47,125 nucleotides of DNA. Source: Candidatus Desulfovibrio gallistercoris (lineage in GTDB: Bacteria > Desulfobacterota > Desulfovibrionia > Desulfovibrionales > Desulfovibrionaceae). Shown here piece by piece: positions 26,125 to 35,323 of the stretch. Position numbers and translations under genes: made by a program. The DNA lies in contig DWYJ01000062.1 of assembly GCA_019118745.1 (NCBI GenBank), positions 1-47,125 of the forward strand, in the 5' to 3' direction. The notes beneath the pieces are model-generated. The model had not been told where the DNA came from, did not search any database, and saw nothing but the letters and a program-made list of their open reading frames with translations. Within the stretch, counting starts at the first letter, position 1. Every line of letters begins with the position of its first letter.

Positions 26125-26972
26125 ATGCAGCAATATTCCTTGGTTTTTGCGGCAATATCCAGCGCATCATAGGGATGTTCAGTAAGGAGATCGCCTTGTT
26201 TCAGAGGGAAAAAAATAGAAGCCTCAAGGCCGGGCTTTTCTGGAAGATACCTTTTCACACGCTCTTTAAAGTAAGCGCGAAATCCATCACGATTACGATA
26301 AATACGGGCTGAACCATAATAAATATGTGGCCATGTCTGCCATTCTTCCATGTAACGGATATGCTTAAACGCCGTCCCATATTTCATTTTTTGGCCTTCA
26401 ATGCTCAGAGTTGGAATGTTTCTTTGGTTTATTTCAAGCCTTTCAAATGCGTCGACAACAATTTTTAGGGAGCGAGTTTTATGTTTTGCCCGGCATATTC
26501 TATCTTCAATAGATTGCTTGCTAAGAGAAGATATTTTTTCATGCTTACAAGAACTTTCATTTTTATTCATTCGTAATTTTTCAACTTCGCGGCGTGGCTG
26601 AAAAATGTCAGGGAATGTTTCTGACTCAGGAATATCAAGAAAAAGATTTCTATCAAAATTTCTCCTATAGGAATCTTTATGGCGAAGCATTTCACGCAAG
26701 GTGTTTTCATAAAGTCCAAGCCAACATGTTTCACTGTGCTTGTAATTTTTATTTATACGAAAGTGCATTGCTTTTATAAATGTTTCCTTGTCATAGTTCA
26801 CGCCTGTAATTTTTGGATGGAAAATTTTACGACATTCTTCATCTGGACATTCAAAATTAAGGCGTTTTTGTTCACTATTCAATGGGGAAAAATAATAATC
26901 ATTTGCTTCAAATATAGTTACATTTCGATTCATTTCAACACAATATGCCTCATCAATATGATGATTTGTCAT
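25995..26972 (-). CDS. Low-GC cargo protein with CoiA-like zinc-type N-terminus
   Basis: A 325-aa protein on the reverse strand, strikingly A/T-rich against its neighbours. Residues about 10-75 (EAYCVEMNRNVTIFEAND, ECPDEECRKIFHP, AMHFRINKNYKHSETC) loosely recall the CoiA-like N-terminal domain, with possible Cys/His zinc ligands. The rest is a charged helical region and a C-terminal domain (RYMEEWQTWPHIYYGSARIYRN, YCCIYMFASKTLVN) I cannot place. Good SD GGAG 8 nt before the chosen ATG. It interrupts the plus-strand transfer genes between trbI and traG, a typical cargo slot. A defence or nucleic-acid role is only a guess. Confidence 0.65.
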   Translation of the reverse strand: MTNHHIDEAYCVEMNRNVTIFEANDYYFSPLNSEQKRLNFECPDEECRKIFHPKITGVNYDKETFIKAMHFRINKNYKHSETCWLGLYENTLREMLRHKDSYRRNFDRNLFLDIPESETFPDIFQPRREVEKLRMNKNESSCKHEKISSLSKQSIEDRICRAKHKTRSLKIVVDAFERLEINQRNIPTLSIEGQKMKYGTAFKHIRYMEEWQTWPHIYYGSARIYRNRDGFRAYFKERVKRYLPEKPGLEASIFFPLKQGDLLTEHPYDALDIAAKTKEYCCIYMFASKTLVNAPLGSSEEPKEWIKLDSAPGETVITFNKRLCI

Positions 26973-27081
26973 AAGTTCTTCTCCAGATGTCATTGGTGGA
27001 AAGCAATGCCATGAAATTAACCTGCCAGATTACACTTGGCAAGGCATTCTCTGAACATATGGAACAGGCGCGGAGGGTTAT

Positions 27082-29085
27082 ATGAAGCACAACTACGGTA
27101 TACAGGAAACAGCCGCAAAGGGCGGCAAGGGGCTGAAAACCGCCCTGCTGCTCTGCGTCCTCGCGCTTGCGGGCCTCGCGGCCATGTGGACGGCGACGGA
27201 AAAAGCGGCGTTCGAGTACGGCTTTCAGCCCGCGCTCGGCAAGCCCCTGTTCGTGACCGGCGGCTTTGCCTGGTATCCGCCCTGGGCCATTTTCTCGTGG
27301 GCGGACGCGCTTGACCCGGACGTGCTGGACAGGGCGCAGACGCTTGGCCAGATCGTCTTCATCCTGCCACTGCTGCTGGGCGGCGCGCTCTATGCCGCCT
27401 CCCGCAAGCAAAAGGGTAATGCCACGCTGCACGGTTCGGCCCACTGGGCCACCAAGGCGGAAATAGAGGCCCTGTCCTATTTTTCCGGCAAGGGCGTGTA
27501 CGTCGGCGGCTGGTGGGACAAGAAAGCCCGGCAACAGCGGTATCTCCGGCACAACGGGCCTGAACATATCCTGTGCTTCGCGCCCACGCGCTCCGGCAAG
27601 GGCGTGGGCCTGATCCTGCCCACCCTGCTCTCGTGGCCCGGTTCGTCCATCGTTCTGGACATCAAGGGCGAAAACTGGGCGCTGACGGCCGGCTGGCGCA
27701 AGCAGCAGGGCCATACCGTGCTGCGGTTCGACCCCTCCGATGCGTCCGGCTCCGGCTGCTGCTTCAATCCTCTGGAAGAAATACGCCTGACGACGCTGGA
27801 ATGTATCCAGGATGTCCAGAATATGGCGCTCATGCTCGTTGACCCCGACGGCAAGGGGCTTGACGATCACTGGACAAAGGCGGCCTTTGCCTTCTTCTCC
27901 GGGCTTATCCTGCATTGCTGCGTCATGGTGCGCGCCCGGCAGGGACGCACGGCCACCTTGCACGATCTTACCCTGATGATGGCGGATGAGAGCAGGACGA
28001 CCGCCGAACTGCTTGACGAAATGCTGGGGGAAGATCACGCGGCCCTGTTTCACGAGTTCGCCCCTGATGCGGATGCGCGCGTCGGTGAGGCATGTCACAC
28101 CTTCATTGCCTCCAGTGCGCGGGAAATGGCCTCCAAGGCGGAAAACGAGGCATCCGGCGTCCTTTCCTCGGCGCTGGTCAACATGGCCCTGTATCGTGAT
28201 CCCATCGTCGATCTCAATACCCGTTCATCCGACTTCCGCATCCATGACCTCATGAACCGCGACAAGCCGGTTGACCTGTTCCTTGTGGTCAGTCCGGCGG
28301 CCATTGACCGGGTGCGGCCGCTCATGCGCCTGATCGTCGATCTCATCATCCGGCGCATCTGCGCCTCGATGGAGTTCAAGGACGGCGCAAGCGTGGCCGC
28401 CTACAAGCATCGCTGCCTGTTGATGCTGGATGAGTTCACCTCGCTGGGCAAGCTGCCCATTGTCGAAAAGGCCATTGCCTATATCGCGGGATACGGCGGC
28501 AAGATGTACATCATCGTTCAGGATACCAAGCAGTTGAACGGCGTGTACGGCAAGGACAACGCCATTATGGCCAACTGCCATGTCCGCATCGCCTATGCGC
28601 CCAACGATCCCGAAACGGCGGACTTGTTGTCGAAGATGACGGGCCAGACGACCGTTGTGGAAAAAAAGGTGTCCATCTCCGGCGGCAAGGGGGGCACGTC
28701 TCGCTCCACCAGCATCTCGGAGACCGCCCGGCCCCTGCTGACCGCCGATGAATGTATGCGCCTGCCCGGCGCACAAAAAAATGCGGAAGGCAAGGTGACG
28801 GCTCCGGGGCACATGCTCATTTTCACGGCCGGCAATTCCCCCATATACGGGATGCAGATACTCTATTTCCTTGACCCGGTCTTCAGCCGCCGGGCCAGGA
28901 TTCCGGCACCGGGCATTACCCCCCGATTCCCCGCCGGCATTTCCGACTCCCTGTACCATCCGCGCCCTGCGGACTGGTACGGGGAAGGGGAGGCCGTCGA
29001 ACCGACAGCGGCACAGCCGGAAGCCCCGAAAACCGCGCCGGAAGCACAGCCCGGAAAGCGGTTTGCGGATTTCCTTGAGGGCTGA
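27082..29085 (+). CDS. traG: TraG/VirD4-type coupling protein
   Basis: A 667-aa inner-membrane ATPase that brings the relaxase-DNA complex to the secretion channel. Two N-terminal membrane helices (TALLLCVLALAGLAAMW; LGQIVFILPLLLGGALYAA), Walker A APTRSGKGVGL near 167-176, SWPGSSIVLDIKGENW, Walker B CLLMLDEFTSLGKLP near 447-460 and the conserved GYGGKMYIIVQDTKQL. SD GGAGG precedes the ATG. It starts a second plus-strand tra run (traG, traF, primase, topoisomerase). Confidence 0.94.
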   Translation: MKHNYGIQETAAKGGKGLKTALLLCVLALAGLAAMWTATEKAAFEYGFQPALGKPLFVTGGFAWYPPWAIFSWADALDPDVLDRAQTLGQIVFILPLLLGGALYAASRKQKGNATLHGSAHWATKAEIEALSYFSGKGVYVGGWWDKKARQQRYLRHNGPEHILCFAPTRSGKGVGLILPTLLSWPGSSIVLDIKGENWALTAGWRKQQGHTVLRFDPSDASGSGCCFNPLEEIRLTTLECIQDVQNMALMLVDPDGKGLDDHWTKAAFAFFSGLILHCCVMVRARQGRTATLHDLTLMMADESRTTAELLDEMLGEDHAALFHEFAPDADARVGEACHTFIASSAREMASKAENEASGVLSSALVNMALYRDPIVDLNTRSSDFRIHDLMNRDKPVDLFLVVSPAAIDRVRPLMRLIVDLIIRRICASMEFKDGASVAAYKHRCLLMLDEFTSLGKLPIVEKAIAYIAGYGGKMYIIVQDTKQLNGVYGKDNAIMANCHVRIAYAPNDPETADLLSKMTGQTTVVEKKVSISGGKGGTSRSTSISETARPLLTADECMRLPGAQKNAEGKVTAPGHMLIFTAGNSPIYGMQILYFLDPVFSRRARIPAPGITPRFPAGISDSLYHPRPADWYGEGEAVEPTAAQPEAPKTAPEAQPGKRFADFLEG

Positions 29086-29087
29086 TC

Positions 29088-29624
29088 ATGAAACGCCTTC
29101 TTCCCCTTGCCTGCTTTTTGCCCGCTTTGCTCATGGGCCTTGTCGCCCTGGGACTGACCGGCGGCTATGCCGTCAACGTCACCCCCTCGCTTGAGCGGGG
29201 CATCTACAAGGCTTCGACGGCGTCTCCCTCCCGTGGGGACATTGTCGGATTTTGCCTTGACGGCGCAGGCGCGCATCTTGCGGCGGAACGCGCCTACCTT
29301 GCGCCCGGCTCCTGCACGTCGGGACTCCGGCCGCTGCTGAAGTATCTGGCCGGGATGCCGGGGGATGTCGTCACGGTGACGCCGGACGGCATCCTTTGCG
29401 GCCCTGCCGCCGGGCCGCGCTGCCTGTGGCCCGTCAAGGCTCTGCCCGTCGATTCGCAAGGCAGGCCCCTGCCCCCTTCCCTGCTGCATGACGGCGTCAT
29501 CCCCGCCGGGCAAGCCCTTGTGCTGACCGCGCATCCCGGCGGATTCGACAGCCGCTATTTCGGCCTTGTGCCGCTGGCCGGGCTGACAACCTATACCCCC
29601 TTTTTCATGACAGGAGGTCGCTGA
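29088..29624 (+). CDS. traF: TraF-type S26 peptidase (pilin maturation)
   Basis: A 178-aa membrane-anchored serine peptidase of the signal-peptidase clan; in IncP systems TraF trims and cyclises the TrbC pilin. Seen: N-terminal helix, catalytic-Ser motif VNVTPSLERGIYK (Ser34), Lys-box LLKYLAGMPGDVV (Lys near 85), and the C-terminal block GFDSRYFGLVPL. It follows traG by 2 nt and overlaps the next small gene at its stop. Confidence 0.9.
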   Translation: MKRLLPLACFLPALLMGLVALGLTGGYAVNVTPSLERGIYKASTASPSRGDIVGFCLDGAGAHLAAERAYLAPGSCTSGLRPLLKYLAGMPGDVVTVTPDGILCGPAAGPRCLWPVKALPVDSQGRPLPPSLLHDGVIPAGQALVLTAHPGGFDSRYFGLVPLAGLTTYTPFFMTGGR

Positions 29625-29809
29625 TGGACAAGGAATATGCCAATGCCGCCGCGCGTGATGCCTTTTTGCAGGCGGAAGACGGCTTTGCCGTGGAACTCGA
29701 CCCGGAACTGGCCGACGCCCTGGGGGCGTTCACGGAAGAGGCCCTGACCCTTCAGGATATCCTGGAGGACATTCAGGAGGCGCAGGAGGGCACGGATGTC
29801 GGCGAGTAA
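29624..29809 (+). CDS. Small acidic protein between traF and the primase gene
   Basis: A 61-aa, strongly acidic protein (about one third Asp/Glu) with no signal or membrane helix. The start overlaps the traF stop by 1 nt (TGATG, SD GGAGG in traF), and the 3' end overlaps the next gene by 14 nt, so it is surely embedded in the operon's translation. Such composition could suit a DNA mimic or a partner of the basic primase, but no family is recognised. Confidence 0.65.
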   Translation: MDKEYANAAARDAFLQAEDGFAVELDPELADALGAFTEEALTLQDILEDIQEAQEGTDVGE

Positions 29810-32072
29810 GGCGTTCCATGAAGAGTTTGCCGCCAGGGTCATCGCCATGCTGGAAAACGGCACCGCGCCCTGGCAAAAGCCCTGGACGCCCGCGAAGGAA
29901 CTTGCGCCCTACAATCCCATTTCCGGCGTCACCTACAGGGGCGGCAACCGCCTGTGGCTGTCCATGCTCTCCACGGGCGATCCGCGCTGGATGACGTTCA
30001 AGCAGGCCGTCAAGGCGGGCTACAAGATCAGGAAAGGCAGCAAATCCGTTCCCATTGAGTATTTCGTCACGCAGGTGACGGAAGACAGGCTGGATGAGAA
30101 CGGCCGCCCTGTCCTGGATGAGGACGGCAATCCCGAACGTGTGACCCGGCGTCTGGAGCGGCCCATGCTCAAGATCCATCGAGTCTTCAACGCGCAGGAT
30201 GTCGAGGGCTTGCCGCCCCTCGAAGTGTCCAAGCCGCTCTATGAATGGGAACCGCTGGAAAAAGCGGAGGAAATCCTGTCCAGGTCGGGGGCCGTCATCA
30301 AGCACGATCAGGCGGATCGCGCGTTCTACAGCATTGCGCGGGATGAGATTCACCTCCCGCCCAGGAGCAACTTTGACGCGCCCGACAAATACTATGCCAC
30401 GGCGCTCCATGAGCTTGGGCACTGGACGGGTCACGAAAGCCGCATGGATCGTCCGTTCGGGGTACGCGGTTCGGAAGGCTACGCCAAGGAAGAACTGCGG
30501 GCGGAAATAGCCTCCTGGATGCTCGGACAGGATATCGGCGTGGGGCATGACCCTGGTCAACATGCGGCTTATGTCCAGTCATGGATAGCCGACCTGAAGG
30601 ACGATCCGCTTGAGATACTCCGCGCCTGCCGTGATGCCGAACACATCAAGGAATACCTGATGGGCCTTGAGCGCGAGCACTCGCTCCAGACGGAACGCGA
30701 AGCGGACAACGAAAAGGGGCGGCGTTCGGCGGTTCTGGACAGGGGCGTTCCCGATGCCGGGCGCGAACCGTCACGGGCCGCTCCGGCTTCGGAAAAAACG
30801 TGGTTGGCCGTCCCCTACTCGGCCCGGCGGGAGGCAAAGGCCCTCGGCGCCAAATGGGATGCCCGCGAAAAGCAATGGTATTGCCCGGAAGGAGGCGATT
30901 TGGCTTCCCTGCAAAAGTTCATGCCGGGGGAAAAGGCCCCTGCGCCGGAAAAAACATGGCTGTCCGTACCCTACAGGGAGAAAAACGACGCCAAGAGTCT
31001 GGGGGCGAAGTTCGACTGGAACGAAAAACGCTGGTTCGCGCCGGAAGGTGTTGACCTTGGGCCGCTGCAACGCTGGCTTCCCGCCGTGGAACAGGATCGG
31101 CAGGAGCATCTTGACCCGGCGCAGGAATTTGCCGTCAAGCTGGCCGAACTCGGCCTTGACCTGAAGGGGCAACTGCCCGTCATGGACGGGCAGATCCATC
31201 GTGTGCCGCTGCTGGCCAAAAACGGCCGTGGCCTTGACGGCGCATACTGCCTCCATGCCGACGGTATCCCGGCCGGCTGGGCGCAGAATCACGTCCAGGG
31301 CGACAGAGTCACGCTCATTGCCTCCGGCGTGAGGCTTTCTCAGGCCGAAATGGAGCAACAGCGCGCGGAACGTGCGGCCCGGATTCAGGCGCAACAGCAG
31401 GCCCGTGCGCTGGAATACGACAATGCCGCCGTCCGCGCTCAAAGGCTGTGGGACAGCTTTGGACCCGCCGGAGATCATGCCTACCTGCAAGAAAAGGGCG
31501 TCGAGGCGTTCGGCATCCGGCAAGTGGAAGTGGAAGCGGGCAAGTCGCGGCTGGTTGTGCCGCTCCGCAATATCGACGGTGAGTTGCGAGGCTATCAAAC
31601 CATTGATGACGACGGGCAGAAAAGATTTTTCGCGGGCATGGAAAAACGCGGCAATTTTTGTCTGCTGGGCGACGAGGGCAAAGACTTGTCGCAAACGGAG
31701 ATCGTCATTTGCGAGGGCTACGCGACGGGGGCCAGCATCCACATGGCCACGGGCGCGCCGGTGGCCGTGGCCTTTGATGCGGGCAATCTCAAGCCGGTGG
31801 CCGAAGCCATCAGGGAAAGGTATCCCAACGCCGCCATAACCGTCTGCGCCGACAACGATCACGGCAGGGAACAGGAGACGGGCAGGAATGTGGGGGTGGA
31901 AGCCGCCCGCGACGCCGCCCGTGCGGTTCAGGGCAAGGTCAGAATCCCGATTTTCACAGCCGATGAAAAGCAACAGGGATTGACGGATTTCAACGACGTG
32001 CACAAGGCTCGCGGGCTTGACGCGGTACGGCGTCAGCTCGGCCGGGCGCAGGAAAAAGGAGTGGAGCGATGA
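29796..32072 (+). CDS. ArdC-like ssDNA-binding / zincin / TOPRIM primase fusion
   Basis: A 758-aa multidomain protein. (1) ArdC/TraC N-terminal ssDNA-binding domain (MLENGTAPWQKPWTP, YNPISGVTYRGGNRLWL). (2) Zincin peptidase with HELGH near 205-209 and downstream E. (3) Two tandem DUF5710-like repeats (KTWLAVPYSARREAKALGAKWDAREKQWY starts near 335; the second near 387, KTWLSVPY). (4) TOPRIM-type primase domain (VICEGYATGAS near 638, CADNDHG near 685). In IncP systems the TraC primase is moved to the recipient to prime the incoming strand, and ArdC protects it from restriction. Both roles are plausible here. Confidence 0.85.
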   Translation: MSASKAFHEEFAARVIAMLENGTAPWQKPWTPAKELAPYNPISGVTYRGGNRLWLSMLSTGDPRWMTFKQAVKAGYKIRKGSKSVPIEYFVTQVTEDRLDENGRPVLDEDGNPERVTRRLERPMLKIHRVFNAQDVEGLPPLEVSKPLYEWEPLEKAEEILSRSGAVIKHDQADRAFYSIARDEIHLPPRSNFDAPDKYYATALHELGHWTGHESRMDRPFGVRGSEGYAKEELRAEIASWMLGQDIGVGHDPGQHAAYVQSWIADLKDDPLEILRACRDAEHIKEYLMGLEREHSLQTEREADNEKGRRSAVLDRGVPDAGREPSRAAPASEKTWLAVPYSARREAKALGAKWDAREKQWYCPEGGDLASLQKFMPGEKAPAPEKTWLSVPYREKNDAKSLGAKFDWNEKRWFAPEGVDLGPLQRWLPAVEQDRQEHLDPAQEFAVKLAELGLDLKGQLPVMDGQIHRVPLLAKNGRGLDGAYCLHADGIPAGWAQNHVQGDRVTLIASGVRLSQAEMEQQRAERAARIQAQQQARALEYDNAAVRAQRLWDSFGPAGDHAYLQEKGVEAFGIRQVEVEAGKSRLVVPLRNIDGELRGYQTIDDDGQKRFFAGMEKRGNFCLLGDEGKDLSQTEIVICEGYATGASIHMATGAPVAVAFDAGNLKPVAEAIRERYPNAAITVCADNDHGREQETGRNVGVEAARDAARAVQGKVRIPIFTADEKQQGLTDFNDVHKARGLDAVRRQLGRAQEKGVER

Positions 32073-34210
32073 AGCTGCTGATTGTGGAATCTCCCGGCAA
32101 GATCAAGAAGCTGCAAAGTATCTTGTCGGCGGAATGGCGTGTGGCCGCCTCCGTGGGTCATATCCGGGATTTGCCCCAGGAGGGCTACGGGCTTGAGCCG
32201 CCCGATTTCCGGCCGGTGTATCAAATCACGCCGGAAAAGAAGGACGTGGTGGCCAGACTCAAGACGCTGGCCGCAGAAGCGGATGAAGTTTATCTGGCCT
32301 CCGACCCTGACCGCGAAGGCGAGGCCATTGCGTGGCATCTCAAGGACGTGCTCGGCCTGTCGGCCTGCAAGCGCGTGACCTATACGGCCATAACGAAAGA
32401 CGATGTTGAGGCCGGCATTGCCGCGCCACGCGACATTGATATGGCCCTTGTCCATGCCCAGGAGGCCCGCCGGGCGCTGGATCGTCTCGTGGGCTACAAG
32501 GTTTCCGGGCCGCTTTCCCGCGCCTGCTCGGAAAGCCGCCTGTCGGCCGGTCGCGTCCAGAGTCCCGCCGTGCGGATCGTCGTTGACAGGGAACAGGAGA
32601 TCAGGTCGTTCGTCTCCACCACGCATTACGGCGTGGAACTGACCTTTGACCGCGTGGAAAATGTCTCCGAAGGCTGGAACGCGGTCTGGCTGCCCAGGGA
32701 AGGCTGGCTGGATGAGGACAATCCCTATGTGCTTGACAAGGCCGTGGCCGACAGGGTGGCCGCCGTCAGAAGTCTGGATGTCCTTGCCTTTGAGGAAAAG
32801 GAGGCTGCCACGGCTCCGCCCGCTCCGTTCACCACATCCAGCTTGCAGCAGGCGGCGGGAAATGCGCTGAAATTCACGCCCAAAAAGACGATGGAGCTTG
32901 CCCAGAAGCTCTATGAAGCCGGACACATCACCTATATGCGGACGGACAGCCCGAACCTGTCCGAAACAGCCATAGCGGAGATTCGCGCCTATGCCGATGC
33001 CCGGGGGCTGCCCCTGCCGCCCGCGCCCCGAACGTGGAAAAGCAAGGATGGGGCGCAGGAGGCCCATGAAGCGATCCGGCCCACGCATATCGACGTGGAA
33101 GAAGCCGGAGAAAATGCGGATGAACAGGCGCTTTATGCGCTTATCCGGCTGCGCGCGCTGGCCAGTCAGCTTGCCGATGCGGTCTTTGCCGTGCGAGTGG
33201 CCCGCCTTGGCGCGGATGTGGACGGCAGGCAGGCGATCTTTGAGGCCAGAGGCCGCACGCTCGTGCATCCCGGCTGGAAACAGGTCATGGCGGCCGATGC
33301 CGCCGATGATGAGGATGCCGAACCGTCCAACAGTGTCCCCCTGCTGAAGGAAGGGGCAACGGCTGTCGTGCAACAGGGCACGGTCTCCACGAAAAAGACC
33401 AAGCCCAAACCGCGCTACAAGCAGACAACGCTTATCCGGGAAATGGAACGGCGCGGTATCGGTCGTCCGGCTACCTATGCGGCCATTCTGGACAACATCA
33501 TTGTCCAGAAAGCCTACCTGCGGGAGGAAAAGGGCTGGCTAGTGCCCACGCCACGGGGCGAAGCCATTGTGGCCGCCATGCAGCCCGTCTTTTCCTTCAT
33601 GAATCTTGATTTCACCAAAAGGCTTGAGGACGCCCTTGACGATGTGGCCGGCGGCAAGACTTCGTATGCCGACTGCGTGGGCCTCGCCTATGACACGCTC
33701 ATGGCCGAACTGGCCATGTTCCGCGAAAAGACGGCTGTCCCCTGCCCCGTCTGCGGGAACAGGGACACCTTCTATCACAACGTCAACCCTGAAAAGGGCT
33801 GGAATTACTGGAAGTGCAAGGAGTGCAACGCCTCGTTTGCGGATGACAACGGTCGGCCCGGCTCCAGAAAGGAAAAGAAGGAGACTCCGCTGTCGGAATT
33901 TGACTGCCTCGCCTGCGGCTCCGCCAAACTGCGCCGCATTACGGGCACAAAGAACAGCGCGGCCTACGATTTCTTCAAATGCTCAGACGACAACTGCGGC
34001 GCGACGTTCAACGTCGCTGACGACAGGCCCGTTCCGCGTGAGGAACCGACGCTCTCCGAATTTGCCTGCAAGCAATGCGGCAAGCCGCTGGCCGTCAAGC
34101 CTACGCGCAAGGGAGGCATCTACTTCTCCTGCACGGGCTATCCCAAATGCAGGCAACGATACTGGGCAAAGGACGACAACTCGCCGGACTATGAAAATCC
34201 CCCGAAATAA
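32069..34210 (+). CDS. Type IA DNA topoisomerase with three C-terminal zinc fingers
   Basis: A 713-aa topoisomerase. TOPRIM domain at the N-terminus (LIVESPGKIKKL, YLASDPDREGEAIAWHL). Catalytic-Tyr motif GHITYMRTDSPNLS near residue 289. SAGRVQSPAVRIVVDREQEI and IGRPATYAAIL are also present. Three four-Cys fingers near 560, 613 and 667 (CPVCGNRD, CLACGSAK, CKQCGKPL). The fold and fingers are closer to TopA than to plasmid TraE/TopB, which often lack some fingers. Probably decatenates or relaxes transferred DNA. Overlaps the primase gene by 4 nt. Confidence 0.92.
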   Translation: MKLLIVESPGKIKKLQSILSAEWRVAASVGHIRDLPQEGYGLEPPDFRPVYQITPEKKDVVARLKTLAAEADEVYLASDPDREGEAIAWHLKDVLGLSACKRVTYTAITKDDVEAGIAAPRDIDMALVHAQEARRALDRLVGYKVSGPLSRACSESRLSAGRVQSPAVRIVVDREQEIRSFVSTTHYGVELTFDRVENVSEGWNAVWLPREGWLDEDNPYVLDKAVADRVAAVRSLDVLAFEEKEAATAPPAPFTTSSLQQAAGNALKFTPKKTMELAQKLYEAGHITYMRTDSPNLSETAIAEIRAYADARGLPLPPAPRTWKSKDGAQEAHEAIRPTHIDVEEAGENADEQALYALIRLRALASQLADAVFAVRVARLGADVDGRQAIFEARGRTLVHPGWKQVMAADAADDEDAEPSNSVPLLKEGATAVVQQGTVSTKKTKPKPRYKQTTLIREMERRGIGRPATYAAILDNIIVQKAYLREEKGWLVPTPRGEAIVAAMQPVFSFMNLDFTKRLEDALDDVAGGKTSYADCVGLAYDTLMAELAMFREKTAVPCPVCGNRDTFYHNVNPEKGWNYWKCKECNASFADDNGRPGSRKEKKETPLSEFDCLACGSAKLRRITGTKNSAAYDFFKCSDDNCGATFNVADDRPVPREEPTLSEFACKQCGKPLAVKPTRKGGIYFSCTGYPKCRQRYWAKDDNSPDYENPPK

Positions 34211-34222
34211 GGAGGCGACAGA

Positions 34223-34399
34223 ATGACGCCAGAGGAAAAGCTGTATACGTTGATGGCCCATGCAGAGGACTTACAGCAGCACGCACAGACCTTGCAAACC
34301 TACGCAAAGACAACGCTGGAAAAACTCGACAGGCAAATTGCTATCTTTCAGGATATGGTAGGAAATTTAGGAAATCAGAACGGCAGTTCGTCGGATTAA
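34223..34399 (+). CDS. Small coiled-coil protein (58 aa)
   Basis: A 58-aa frame with excellent SD GGAGG 8 nt before the ATG. It is almost wholly helical with heptad-like Leu/Ile/Ala spacing (LYTLMAHAEDLQQHAQTL, LEKLDRQIAIFQDMV), suggesting a dimeric coiled coil, and ends in a Ser/Asn-rich tail. It lies between the topoisomerase and RdgC-like genes in the same direction. No family recognised. Confidence 0.65.
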   Translation: MTPEEKLYTLMAHAEDLQQHAQTLQTYAKTTLEKLDRQIAIFQDMVGNLGNQNGSSSD

Positions 34400-34410
34400 G
34401 GAGCGTGGTT

Positions 34411-35301
34411 ATGGCAGGCTTTCTCGGAAACACGACCTCTTTCAGCCTCTTTGAGGCTCCCGTCCCCCAACGGATGGATTTTGCCGATGCGGTGCGCGTC
34501 CTGCCCTTTTCCGATGCCGTCACGCCGGAAGGAAAACGCATGGGCTGGGTGGGCCTCGGCAATGCTGTGGACACGGATTTTTCGTTCGGTATCGACCACG
34601 GGCGCTTTGTCGCCCTCTCCCTGCGGGTGGACAGCCGCAAAGCCTCCGGCGCTGCCCTGAAACTCCAGCTTGCCGAAGCCGTCCAGGCGGAACTTGCCCA
34701 GGGCAAAAAAGTCTCCGGCAAGCGCAAAAAGGAGCTGAAGGAAGCCATAACGGCCAAGCTCATTTCCCGTGCGGAATGGACGCCCGCGCTCACTGACTGC
34801 CTGTGGGATCTGGAAAACGGCCGCCTGCTTGTGGCCGCCTCCCCCAAGGCCGCCCTGCCGCTGCTGGCGCAGTTCAAGGCCACCTTCGGCGTTGACGCGC
34901 AAGCCTTTGCCGCCGGGGCGGAGTTGCCGTCCTTCTTTGCCCGTCTCTCACGGGAAGATGTCGCCCTGAACGGCTGGGAACTCTCTTGCGCCGGGTCGGC
35001 CACGCTGGCCACGTCCGCCCAAACGGAAGACAAGGGGGCTGTGGCCGTCCAGAATTGCGAAAGCTCCATTGCTTCGGCCCTCAATGAGGGCCTGACCATC
35101 CAAAAACTGGCCATGACGGCCGTACCCGCCGACACCCCCGATGTGTCGTTGTCCTTCTCCCTGGACACGTCCATGACGGTTTCCGGCCTGAAACTGCCCA
35201 AGGCGGAAAAAGGCGCGGACGCGGATACCGACTTCCTGCTGAAGGCGGACACCTGCGCCCGGACGGCCGATCTCGCCCTGCTCATAGCCGATCTGGCGTA
35301 A
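34411..35301 (+). CDS. RdgC-like recombination-associated protein
   Basis: A 296-aa protein whose plan fits RdgC, a ring-shaped dsDNA-binding protein that limits RecA access: FSDAVTPEGKRMGWVGLG (cf. the GWVPP-type loop), HGRFVALSLRVDSRK, a Lys-rich helix GKKVSGKRKKELKEAI, WIDxxxxxLxV-like CLWDLENGRLLVAAS, and a C-terminal repeat of beta strands. AAGGAG lies 7 nt before the ATG (34411). Chromosomal RdgC is common in gammaproteobacteria; here it is ICE-borne, next to primase and topoisomerase, and may protect the incoming or excised DNA. Confidence 0.72.
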   Translation: MAGFLGNTTSFSLFEAPVPQRMDFADAVRVLPFSDAVTPEGKRMGWVGLGNAVDTDFSFGIDHGRFVALSLRVDSRKASGAALKLQLAEAVQAELAQGKKVSGKRKKELKEAITAKLISRAEWTPALTDCLWDLENGRLLVAASPKAALPLLAQFKATFGVDAQAFAAGAELPSFFARLSREDVALNGWELSCAGSATLATSAQTEDKGAVAVQNCESSIASALNEGLTIQKLAMTAVPADTPDVSLSFSLDTSMTVSGLKLPKAEKGADADTDFLLKADTCARTADLALLIADLA

Positions 35302-35323
35302 GCAAGAAAGACAGGAGAACGCC

